Below, in pieces: positions 17,401 to 23,817 of a DNA stretch of 42,469 bases (the first letter of the stretch is position 1; each line of letters starts with the position of its first letter). The notes beneath the pieces were generated by a model. That model saw only the letters and a list, made by a program, of their open reading frames with translations, had not been told where the DNA came from and did no database searches. Source of the DNA: an uncultured Porphyromonadaceae bacterium (GTDB lineage: Bacteria > Bacteroidota > Bacteroidia > Bacteroidales > Muribaculaceae); assembly GCA_900550025.1 (NCBI GenBank), contig URQP01000006.1, positions 1-42,469 of the forward strand. The letters run 5' to 3'. A program made the position numbers and the translations under genes.

Positions 17401-18890
17401 CTGGTAAAGAGAGTGTGAAACTTGTAATTACCGAAGATTTGAAAAAGGATAAGAATATTTGGAAGGAAATTGGCGACCATGCCGCACGTTTTGCGATGTC
17501 GGTGCGCAGCGCAAGTTTTAAATGGCGTGATACGCATACTTCGAATATATCCCAATTTATTCCTGAAGTTGGAGATATGCTCGGACAGAGCCGCAATTAC
17601 GGACCGATGTCGCCCGGATTGGATTTTGCATTCGGGTTTACGGACGAAAGCTATCTGGACAAGGCCATTGACCGTGGTTGGCTGTTGCGTGATGCCAATT
17701 TGACAACACCTGCTATATTTGCGAAGACAACGGAATATACATTTGAAGTTCAGCTTGAGCCTATACGTGGCTTGAAAATACAGCTTACGGCAAACCGTAC
17801 AGATAACCGTACAAATCAGGTGCAGTTTATGTACGACAATATGCCTGTCACACGTACGGGAAGTTTTACAATGACCACATGCGCCATTTCGACGGCACTG
17901 CGTGGCTCATCTGCAAAAGATGGCTATAGCAGCAAGACTTACGACAAGTTCCTGAGCTATATTCCTCAGGTGGCAAACCGTCTTGAGGGAATATATGCGG
18001 GCAAACAATATCCGGTATCAGGATTCTTGGAAGGGACATCATATGCCGGGAAAGTTTATGATAGTGCAAACGGAGGGGTGGACCAAGCTGGCAGTGATGT
18101 GATGATTCCGGCATTCCTTGCCGCTTATACCGGCAAAGACCCGAATAAGGTCACATTGTCGCCATTTCCGTCGTTGGCACAAATACTGCCTAATTGGCGT
18201 GTGACATACGACGGCTTGGTAAAAATCGGGAATTTGAATAAGATATTCCGTAGTCTTACTTTGACACACGCATACCAGTGTACCTACAATGTCGGTTCGT
18301 TCACATCATATCTTAATTGGATTGGAGTTGACGGAGATTACGGTTTTACGCTTGACGAGTTGACGCAACGCCCTGTGCCGTCTTCTCCTTATAACATCTC
18401 ATCGGTGACGATTACCGAGAAATTTGCTCCGCTAATAGGTGTTTCGGCCACTCTTTACAATAATCTTACGCTAAATGCGGAATATCGCGATAGCCGGACA
18501 TTGTCGCTTAATTCAGATGCCGGACAGCTTGTAGAGGCGACACAAAAAGGGATAACAGTAGGGGCAGGGTATAAGATAGCAAATTTCAATACTGTCTTGA
18601 AAATGAAAGGTAAGCAGTCGGGTGTCAGCAACGACCTTACTATAAATGCTGATTTCTCGTTGCAAAACACTCAATCAATTATCCGCCGTATACAGGAGGG
18701 AACGAATCAGGCTACGAGCGGGACAAAGTCGATAGCAATAAATGTTACTGCCAATTATGTGTTGAGCAAGCGTATCACTCTCTCCGCTTTCTTCGACCAT
18801 CAGATTAACAAGCCGTTGATTTCGTCCACTGCTTATCCTACGACTAATAGTAACTATGGTATTTCCGTGAATTTGTCATTAGCAAGATAA
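11445..18890 (+). CDS. sprA: SprA/Sov, T9SS outer membrane translocon
   Basis: SprA is the giant outer membrane barrel through which T9SS cargo leaves the periplasm. At 2481 residues the product has the size expected of the family. A signal peptide ends at about FSYAQ (residue 30). The N-terminal SprA region contains FDMKFSLGPLEKVFGPGGVQ and the GDKLKFNMSYNTDATFDFD segment. Around residue 835 is the characteristic SSYLDDFESSQ. The rest is dominated by repeated aromatic-rich amphipathic strands typical of this barrel, ending NYGISVNLSLAR. The frame is intact over 7.4 kb. ruvA lies 5 bases before and a membrane glycosyltransferase gene 4 bases after, so all three are probably on one transcript. 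Confidence 0.96.
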   Translation: MYCKGRLKYVLPFVAGVVFCFFCGFFSYAQYKKPEVAPPPSVFTGKSAETGDTSATHFEVKPTITPGYDELLGNNKPAVDLRDPSNITTEAVYDNETNCYIIHTKIGDREISTPFILSADDYNNMELRKSMMEYYRQKNAELYENKGKEKFNIFDMKFSLGPLEKVFGPGGVQLKTQGSVQVQMGIKSNKTDNPALPASARRKTYFDFDQKIQATIDASVGDKLKFNMSYNTDATFDFDSQNLKLQYEGKEDEIIKSIEAGNVSMTTGSSLIKGSTALFGLKTKLQFGKLTVTALVSQQNSESQTVNTKGGAQTTSFSINADDYDKNRHFFLSHYFRDHYDEFASKLPYVSSGISITRIEVWITNQRGTYDEARNIVGFMDIGENHILSNTHWITDLSTDVPSNNSNNLLSEIKNNYPDARYISQVSQVLDPLSAYGIEGGRDYEKIESARLLSSSEYRLNASLGYISLNSALNADEVLAVAYEYTYQGRVYQVGEFSNDVSDTQQSLYLKLLKGSTVSPKFANWDLMMKNVYSLGAYQVQKQNFKLNIKYLNDTTGTSVQYLPVDPIRSTPLLRVMNLDRLDSNEETNPDGFYDFIEGYTVISSQGKIIFPVVEPFGSHLESKITNKEEAKKYVYHELYDSTQTVAKQFQDKNKFVMEGEYQASSGSQIRLNAMNVPRGSVVVTAGGVTLTENSDYTVDYNMGIVTILNQSIIDSGTNVSVSLENQSLFSMQRKTLLGLDLNYAFNKDFNVGATVMHFSEKPITEKVNVGDELINNTIWGLNFSYNKEFMWLTNLVNKIPTVNATAPSTISMQGEFAQLIPHKKETGSNSGSSYLDDFESSQNTIDIRSPYSWFLASTPYDPSADALFPEAALSNNIDYGKNRALLSWYYVDRMFTQRNSSLCPAYIRNDLEQLSSPYVREVTTREIWPNRELNYGEASAIQTLNLSFYPEERGPYNLDAENIDENFNLLNPEKRWGGIMRKLDNTDFETSNIEYIQFWMMDPYSVEGDDNPGGDLYFNLGEVSEDILKDGFKSYENGLPIDGSAGSMRETVWGRVPTETSLTYAFDNTAGARVNQDVGLDGLINDDEYVFSSYRDYIEKLRLKLSPTTIAALEDDQFSPFNDPAGDNYHYYRGYDYDEQQASILERYKHYNGMEGNSLGEDDNRDGLYQSSRSVPDVEDINQDNTLNEYERYYQYHISLRKSDLVVGQNYITDKQTSTVTLRNGQTSDVTWYQFKIPLKDYEKVVGSISDFSTIRFIRMFMTGFRQTTHLRFATLELVRGDWRVYDYNLNSRADTPAEGQLDMSVVNIEENSGRQPVNYVLPPGVNRIVDPGQSQITQLNEQSLSLKLTDLKAGDARAVYKNTTLDLRLYKRLQMFSHAERLIDDINGELVDGDLSVFLRLGTDIKNNYYEYEVPLKLTPHNENGTLYNTYSTTDQYIVWPQENFMDINLDVFTDLKKARNVAKNEEGSSVNYTTVYSDYDPEHQGNKVSVIGNPSLSDVRVVMIGVRNNSSRGKSGEVWVNEMKVTDFNEDGGWAAKANINLGVSDIATVNFGGHIETVGFGGVDQSLANRRLDDYKQYNVATQVDFGRFLPEKVKLKAPVYYSVTKEKISPKYNPLDQDILLKDALDNAATEQERDSIKNYAIEQSTVKSFSVSGLNFGVTGKNPMPWDPANFTLNVSFNKQENISPTIEYERINDYRGSFQYSYSPYFKPFKPFSSLKSKSKNVKFLKDWEFNYLPTSINFLTNMSRYYYEMQSRNEADVDVDIPVSVSKNFYWDRQFALNWNITKSLSLSFNSNTMARIEEAMGAVNKKLFPDKYKEWRDTVMNSIKGFGTPWNYDQTFTATYKAPFNKIPFLDFLNANASYNATYQWDRGAEVEGETVGNSIANNGVWNVDGKFNFETLYNKSKYLKEVNKRFASNARKSAPKKPKKFQRTYQLKDTLIDVRHNLRTKKLIIKATTLQGKPFPLKTKIVDDNNIQILTTGKESVKLVITEDLKKDKNIWKEIGDHAARFAMSVRSASFKWRDTHTSNISQFIPEVGDMLGQSRNYGPMSPGLDFAFGFTDESYLDKAIDRGWLLRDANLTTPAIFAKTTEYTFEVQLEPIRGLKIQLTANRTDNRTNQVQFMYDNMPVTRTGSFTMTTCAISTALRGSSAKDGYSSKTYDKFLSYIPQVANRLEGIYAGKQYPVSGFLEGTSYAGKVYDSANGGVDQAGSDVMIPAFLAAYTGKDPNKVTLSPFPSLAQILPNWRVTYDGLVKIGNLNKIFRSLTLTHAYQCTYNVGSFTSYLNWIGVDGDYGFTLDELTQRPVPSSPYNISSVTITEKFAPLIGVSATLYNNLTLNAEYRDSRTLSLNSDAGQLVEATQKGITVGAGYKIANFNTVLKMKGKQSGVSNDLTINADFSLQNTQSIIRRIQEGTNQATSGTKSIAINVTANYVLSKRITLSAFFDHQINKPLISSTAYPTTNSNYGISVNLSLAR

Positions 18891-18894
18891 AGAT

Positions 18895-20463
18895 ATGGGA
18901 AAGGAAAAAATGGTAAAGAAGAATGCGTATGACCGCATATGGGAAAAAGCCTCCGGATTATATCTGTCGCATCGTAAATTGATGGATATACTGTTTGTGG
19001 CACTGCTTTTTGTCATATTGTTTTTTGTACGTGTAAATAATATAAATGTAAAAAATCAGTTGCATTCCGACGAGGTGTTCTCTTTAATGCTCAGCACTTG
19101 TAATAATTATTATAACCAGTCGATACCTGACGGGGACTATACAGGAGCTGACTTGAAAAGAATGATAACGGCCGATAATGAAGGTGGCATCGACGGCGCT
19201 TTTTCTGACATTGCTCAACTTTGGCATAATAATGGCGATGCTCCGCATGCAAGTCTGTACTATATGGTTTTGCGTTTTGCGTTAATCGGGTTTGACAGTT
19301 TTGATGTACATAGTCTGTCATGGCGTGGCGGTGCATTGAATTTGGTGTTTTTTGCCATTTCATTTTTGTTGATGTATAAGTTGCTGCGTCGTTTGTTTGG
19401 CGATAATATTCTTTTGGTGCTTGCCGGATTAGCCATTGCTTTTGGTAATTGGATGTCGATAAGGAACACAATGCTTATTCGTGAATACCAGATGGCTGAG
19501 TCTGGTATTATAATGCTTACGCTGATAGGGGTGGCTTTGGTGCAGACAATTCGCGCGAACGGGTTTGTTGATAAAAAGCGGTTGCTTTTGTTTCTGTCTT
19601 TAGTCACGGCATACGTGATTTCCTTGGGATATTTCAACGCTGTTTATGTCTTGCTTTTTGGTGTAGGCATAATGTTGTCATGCTACAAGAACAAGCGGAA
19701 AGATGTAATATGGATTTTATTGTTGTCAGGAATTGTCGCTGTCGTGATGGCATTGATTATTTATCCGGGATTCTTTAATTTCTTGTTGCATGATTCAGTG
19801 CACAAGGAAAAAGCGTTCAGCAGTGTGAAAAACATATTCAGATATTTATTCGTTCGTGATTTGTCATTCCAATTCTTCACTGTCTATGGTGTGTTTATAA
19901 TGGCATTCGTGACATTGCTTGTGTTGCTGTCAAAAAAACGAATGCACCTTTTCAAATCAGAGCGTTTTCATTGGATTCCTGTCGTGACGCTTGCTTGTAT
20001 GGTATTTATCCAGTATGCTTCAGTACTTAAAATGCCTCGTTATTATTATGCTTTGATGCCGATGATGTCATTGGTTGTACCGCAAGTCATAGCGTGTGTG
20101 CCTAAATCATGGAAAGGATATTTTGAACTGCTTGTGATATTTTATTTTCCGATAATAACTTTGATGTTTCCGGTGAGGGAGAATTATGGTTGGGCGGCTT
20201 TGAAAGGCAACCTGCAACATCCTTCCATTCTCTATCGCCTTAATCCGAATGAAGTCGTGCAGCTTGTGCCTTGTATGAACGATACGGTTGACTATATGTT
20301 AAGCGGAAAGGAATATGTAGACATAAAAAAGGACCGGACTACCTATGTGGTTACTAAATTGGAGATAGGGATAAATAATGATACTATAAAGTCTGGGAAA
20401 CGGCTGATATGGGGCAAGCAGATTTATTTGTATGATTTTAATTTTTCAGGAAATGGGAAGTAA
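18895..20463 (+). CDS. GT-C-like membrane glycosyltransferase (GT39-like)
   Basis: A 522-residue inner membrane protein with about ten or more hydrophobic helices. After the first helix, the loop contains QLHSDEVFSL with the acidic pair Asp59-Glu60, the usual catalytic site of GT-C/GT39-type enzymes that use lipid-linked sugars. The long periplasmic loop ends in GDAPHASLYYMVLR, a variant of the family's HPPLYY-type motif, and NTMLIREYQMAES follows. Sugar donor and acceptor are unknown. It starts 4 bases after sprA and overlaps the lipoprotein gene. A second ATG at 18910 is preceded by a purine-rich stretch and could be the true start. A role in glycosylating T9SS cargo or its LPS anchor is speculation from position. 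Confidence 0.75.
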   Translation: MGKEKMVKKNAYDRIWEKASGLYLSHRKLMDILFVALLFVILFFVRVNNINVKNQLHSDEVFSLMLSTCNNYYNQSIPDGDYTGADLKRMITADNEGGIDGAFSDIAQLWHNNGDAPHASLYYMVLRFALIGFDSFDVHSLSWRGGALNLVFFAISFLLMYKLLRRLFGDNILLVLAGLAIAFGNWMSIRNTMLIREYQMAESGIIMLTLIGVALVQTIRANGFVDKKRLLLFLSLVTAYVISLGYFNAVYVLLFGVGIMLSCYKNKRKDVIWILLLSGIVAVVMALIIYPGFFNFLLHDSVHKEKAFSSVKNIFRYLFVRDLSFQFFTVYGVFIMAFVTLLVLLSKKRMHLFKSERFHWIPVVTLACMVFIQYASVLKMPRYYYALMPMMSLVVPQVIACVPKSWKGYFELLVIFYFPIITLMFPVRENYGWAALKGNLQHPSILYRLNPNEVVQLVPCMNDTVDYMLSGKEYVDIKKDRTTYVVTKLEIGINNDTIKSGKRLIWGKQIYLYDFNFSGNGK

Positions 20464-21094
20464 ATTGGTGTTAGTAATGCTGTCCCTGTTAGTATTAATG
20501 GGTTGTGCCGGTGGCAGAGAACCATATTTCTTGATAGAAGGGAGTCTTATTAACGGCCGTAATGCGGAAATGGCTAAACTGTATAAGTTCATGCCTGAAT
20601 ATGATGAGCTGATTTTAATAGACAGCGCAAATGTAGAGAATGGCAATTTCCAGTTTATGGGGCACGTGGATAACACGGCCGAAGCTTATGTGTCATTGGA
20701 TGGTTGTAATGACGCGTTTTGCTTCATTCTGTCGAATGACTTGCTTAATATGAAGATTGGCTGTAATGGTTATATTGTCAAAGGCACTCCTGACAATGAG
20801 CTGCTTTCTTCTTTGATTATGAAGCGGCAGATTTCTGTGAATGAAAGGGCACGTATTCAAAATGAATATGTTAAACTGCAAAAAGACAGTACTTTAACCA
20901 AAGCGATAGAAGATTCATTGCTTAATTTATATCGTATGCAGTCTGTTGGTTTGTCTAAAACTGTTTTTACTGCGATAGAGAGTAATTACAAGAAAAGTCC
21001 TGAATTTGCGGATATCGCGTTCCGTATGTTCTCATCGGCTATGTCGGAAAATATGTCAGATAGCATAGTTAATATTTTGAAATCAAGATATTAG
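20453..21094 (+). CDS. DUF4369-like lipoprotein
   Basis: A 213-residue putative lipoprotein. The start at 20453 gives a short signal peptide ending in the lipobox-like LVLMGC, with Cys18 as the lipidated residue. Residues 22-115 resemble the DUF4369 domain found at the N-terminus of many Bacteroidota thiol-disulfide oxidoreductases (pattern FLIEGSLINGRNAEMAKLYK and LILIDSANVENGNFQFMG). The usual C-terminal thioredoxin domain with CxxC is absent; a charged helical tail follows instead. The start overlaps the glycosyltransferase gene by 11 bases, so translation is probably coupled. Function is unknown. Confidence 0.75.
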   Translation: MGSKLVLVMLSLLVLMGCAGGREPYFLIEGSLINGRNAEMAKLYKFMPEYDELILIDSANVENGNFQFMGHVDNTAEAYVSLDGCNDAFCFILSNDLLNMKIGCNGYIVKGTPDNELLSSLIMKRQISVNERARIQNEYVKLQKDSTLTKAIEDSLLNLYRMQSVGLSKTVFTAIESNYKKSPEFADIAFRMFSSAMSENMSDSIVNILKSRY

Positions 21095-21109
21095 CATTCG
21101 TAATTTGAC

Positions 21110-21117
21110 TATTTTTG
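21110..21117 (+). promoter_or_regulatory. -7 promoter box for the AraC gene
   Basis: TATTTTTG matches TAnnTTTG and lies 19 bases before the ATG. This suggests the regulator is transcribed on its own rather than from the ruvA-sprA promoter. The -33 element is unclear. Confidence 0.5.
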
Positions 21118-21136
21118 TAAAAATAATATTGCTTAT

Positions 21137-22033
21137 ATGGATAATATAATCAGACTCGATACAGTTGACGACTACAATAAACTGTTCGGATTGGAGACGT
21201 TGCATCCATTAGTAGCTGTCGTCGATTTGGATGATGCCACTAAGTTCCCCGCGCATTTTACTGTCAATTATGGTATATATGCTTTGTTTTTGAAAGACAC
21301 CAAATGTGGTGATATTCTTTATGGAAAACAGGTTTATGACTATCAGGACGGAACGATTGTCAGTTTCGCTCCCGGTCAGGTAGTCAAAACTGAGATGATT
21401 GAAGGAAAAAGGGCGAAGGCCAAAGGGTTGTTGTTCCATCCGGATATTATCAAAGGTACATCCTTGGGACAGGAAATCAAGTCGTATTCGTTTTTCTCGT
21501 ACTCGTCATCGGAGGCATTGCATTTGTCGGAAGATGAAAGAAGTATAATTCTCGATTGCCTTAGAAATATAAAGACAGAATTGGTTCATCCTGTTGACAA
21601 ACTTAGCAAGCGTCTCATCGCAAGGAACATTCAACTTCTTTTAGACTATTGCATGCGTTTTTATGAAAGGCAATTCATTACCCGGGCAGTGGCCAATAAG
21701 GGTATATTGTCGAGGTTTGAGACTCTTTTAGATGAGTATTTTGGTAATATACAGCAGGACAAGGGACTGCCTACTGTGAGATATTTTGCGGATAAGGTGT
21801 GCCTTTCTTCGAATTATTTTGGAGACCTTATAAAAAAAGAAACCGGAAAGACTGCGCAGGAATATATTCAGAACAAGATTGTAGACCTTGCGAAAGAAAA
21901 GATACTCGGGACAGGGAAGAATGTGAGTCAGATTGCATACGAGTTGGGTTTCCAATATCCGCAACATTTTAACCGCTTATTTAAGAAAAGTGTGGGATGT
22001 ACACCTAACGAGTATCGTAAATTTGGTGCATGA
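21137..22033 (+). CDS. AraC family transcriptional regulator
   Basis: A 298-residue one-component regulator. The N-terminal part (about 1-190) is a variable sensing domain, with a cupin-like pattern around DGTIVSFAPGQVV. The C-terminal part (about 195-298) carries the two helix-turn-helix motifs of AraC proteins: VRYFADKVCLSSNYFGDLIK and KNVSQIAYELGFQYPQHFNR, ending with the conserved LFKKSVGCTPNEYRK. Neither ligand nor target can be read from sequence. It has its own promoter box and precedes pyrK by 64 bases, with a separate promoter between them. Control of pyrKD or of the sprA operon is possible but unsupported. Confidence 0.92.
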   Translation: MDNIIRLDTVDDYNKLFGLETLHPLVAVVDLDDATKFPAHFTVNYGIYALFLKDTKCGDILYGKQVYDYQDGTIVSFAPGQVVKTEMIEGKRAKAKGLLFHPDIIKGTSLGQEIKSYSFFSYSSSEALHLSEDERSIILDCLRNIKTELVHPVDKLSKRLIARNIQLLLDYCMRFYERQFITRAVANKGILSRFETLLDEYFGNIQQDKGLPTVRYFADKVCLSSNYFGDLIKKETGKTAQEYIQNKIVDLAKEKILGTGKNVSQIAYELGFQYPQHFNRLFKKSVGCTPNEYRKFGA

Positions 22034-22051
22034 ATTTATTGATAGAAGCAT

Positions 22052-22079
22052 TTTGTAAAGGGATTTTTCCGTAAATTTG
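22052..22079 (+). promoter_or_regulatory. Promoter of the pyrK-pyrD operon
   Basis: TTTG at 22052-22055 is followed after 16 bases by TAAATTTG at 22072-22079, an exact TAnnTTTG box. The pyrK ATG is 18 bases downstream. The in-frame TTG at 22077 lies inside the box and is not a start. No attenuator hairpin or PyrR-type leader fits in the short leader. Confidence 0.65.
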
Positions 22080-22097
22080 CAACAGATTATTGTAATT

Positions 22098-22880
22098 ATG
22101 AAAAAACAAATACTGGATTTTCTGATAAAAGAGAATAACCGTATTAACGAGAATTATTCATTATTGAAACTTACGCCGGCCGATGGCAGCCGTATTGTTG
22201 ATGCTGTTGCAGGGCAGTTTGTGCAAGTTGAGATTCCTGATTCCAAGACAACGTTTTTGCGCCGTCCGATTTCGATTAACTATATTGACAGAAATGATGA
22301 TACATTATGGTTGTTGATTCGGAAAGCTGGGAAAGGGACAGAAGCACTTGTCTTTATGGAAGAAGGACGGAGGTTGAATCTTGTTTTGCCTTTGGGAAAC
22401 GGTTTTTCACGTCCGTCTAAAAAAGAAGCGAGAATATTGCTTGCCGGTGGAGGTGTAGGGGTTGCCCCGATGTATTATTTAGGGACAGAATTGTATAAAG
22501 AGGGCTATGATGTGGAATTCCTTTTAGGTGCACGCCGTGATGCCGATTTGTTGGAATTGGATTTGTTCAGTCAGGTTGGTAAGGTACATTGCTCTACAGA
22601 AGACGGCTCAGCGGGAGAGAAAGGCCTGATAACCCACAATTCCGCGTTAAGCCGGGCATGGGATTATATCTTCTGTTGCGGTCCAATGCCTATGATGAAG
22701 GCGATAGCGCGCTATGCTGCAAAAAACAACATAGAATGTGAAGTGTCTTTGGAGAATCGTATGGCATGTGGCGTAGGGGCTTGTCTTTGCTGTGTAGAGG
22801 ATACTTCCGATAGCGGAAATGTGTGTGTATGTACTGAAGGACCAGTATTTAATATAAAACGTTTGAAATGGGAGATCTGA
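22098..22880 (+). CDS. pyrK: Dihydroorotate dehydrogenase B, electron transfer subunit
   Basis: PyrK passes electrons from the PyrD flavin through FAD and a 2Fe-2S cluster to NAD+. The 260-residue product has the ferredoxin-reductase FAD motif RRPISINY, the nucleotide-binding loop [16 protein letters not shown] and [11 protein letters not shown]. The C-terminal cysteine cluster [14 protein letters not shown] followed by CTEGPVF supplies the four iron-sulfur ligands. I chose the ATG at 22098 because the longer frame runs into the promoter. It overlaps pyrD by 13 bases, as expected for subunits of one heterotetramer. Confidence 0.94.
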   Translation: MKKQILDFLIKENNRINENYSLLKLTPADGSRIVDAVAGQFVQVEIPDSKTTFLRRPISINYIDRNDDTLWLLIRKAGKGTEALVFMEEGRRLNLVLPLGNGFSRPSKKEARILLAGGGVGVAPMYYLGTELYKEGYDVEFLLGARRDADLLELDLFSQVGKVHCSTEDGSAGEKGLITHNSALSRAWDYIFCCGPMPMMKAIARYAAKNNIECEVSLENRMACGVGACLCCVEDTSDSGNVCVCTEGPVFNIKRLKWEI

Positions 22881-23803
22881 AAGTAAATATAAAAGGTTTG
22901 TCGTTGAAGAATCCGGTAATGACGGCATCCGGAACATTCGGTTATGGAGAAGAATTTTCCGATTTCATCGATTTGAACCGTTTGGGTGGAATAATTGTAA
23001 AGGGCACAACTATAAACCATAGGGAGGGCAATCCGTATCCGAGGATGGTTGAAACTCCGTCGGGGATGCTTAATGCTGTAGGATTGCAGAATAAGGGCGT
23101 AAATTACTTCATCGAGCACATTTATCCCCGGATAAAGAATCTGGATACTGAAATAATTGTAAATGTGTCAGGCGCAAAAATCGAAGATTATGTTGCGGTT
23201 TGCGAGATGCTTGACGGTTTGGACAAAATCCATGCGATTGAGCTTAACATTTCATGCCCTAATGTGAAGCAAGGCGGAATGGCGTTCGGCACCACGTGTG
23301 CCGGAGCTTCACAAGTGGTCAAAGCGGCGAGAAATGCATTCGGAAAGACTTTAATTGTCAAGTTGTCGCCGAATGTTACTGATATTGCTGAAATAGCCCG
23401 CGCAGTCGAAGCGGAAGGTGCTGACAGCGTGTCGCTGGTAAATACATTCTTGGGAATGGCAATCGATATTGAAACCCGCCGCCCTTATTTGTCTACGGTT
23501 ACAGGAGGATTGTCCGGTCCATGCATACGTCCTATTGCTGTAAGAATGGTTTATCAGGTTGCGCATTCTGTGAAAATACCTGTAATTGGACTGGGGGGGA
23601 TTATGAATGGTCGTGATGCCATTGAATTTATGCTTGCCGGTGCTACTGCTGTGCAGGTTGGTACGGCTAATTTTATTGACCCGTCTGTTACAGTGAAGAT
23701 AATCGACTATATGGAAGAATATTTACAACGGCATAACATTTCTTCAATCCGTGAGATAATCGGTGGAATGAACATTTGCCGAAAAGAAATAGAACCTAAT
23801 TAA
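22868..23803 (+). CDS. pyrD: Dihydroorotate dehydrogenase B, catalytic subunit
   Basis: This enzyme oxidises dihydroorotate to orotate with FMN, the fourth step of UMP synthesis. The 311-residue TIM barrel has [12 protein letters not shown] near residue 19, the substrate motif [10 protein letters not shown], the catalytic Cys130 in [22 protein letters not shown], and the FMN phosphate site [15 protein letters not shown]. The catalytic Cys and the PyrK partner identify it as class 1B. Its start overlaps pyrK. The next gene begins only 14 bases after its stop, with no terminator between, so that gene may share the transcript. Confidence 0.96.
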   Translation: MGDLKVNIKGLSLKNPVMTASGTFGYGEEFSDFIDLNRLGGIIVKGTTINHREGNPYPRMVETPSGMLNAVGLQNKGVNYFIEHIYPRIKNLDTEIIVNVSGAKIEDYVAVCEMLDGLDKIHAIELNISCPNVKQGGMAFGTTCAGASQVVKAARNAFGKTLIVKLSPNVTDIAEIARAVEAEGADSVSLVNTFLGMAIDIETRRPYLSTVTGGLSGPCIRPIAVRMVYQVAHSVKIPVIGLGGIMNGRDAIEFMLAGATAVQVGTANFIDPSVTVKIIDYMEEYLQRHNISSIREIIGGMNICRKEIEPN

Positions 23804-23817
23804 AACTGTTTATTAAC

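Noticed and set aside
16839..17555. Long open frame (238 codons) antisense to sprA.
   Set aside because: It lies wholly inside a conserved gene, shows no recognisable domain or promoter, and its composition follows the sense codons.
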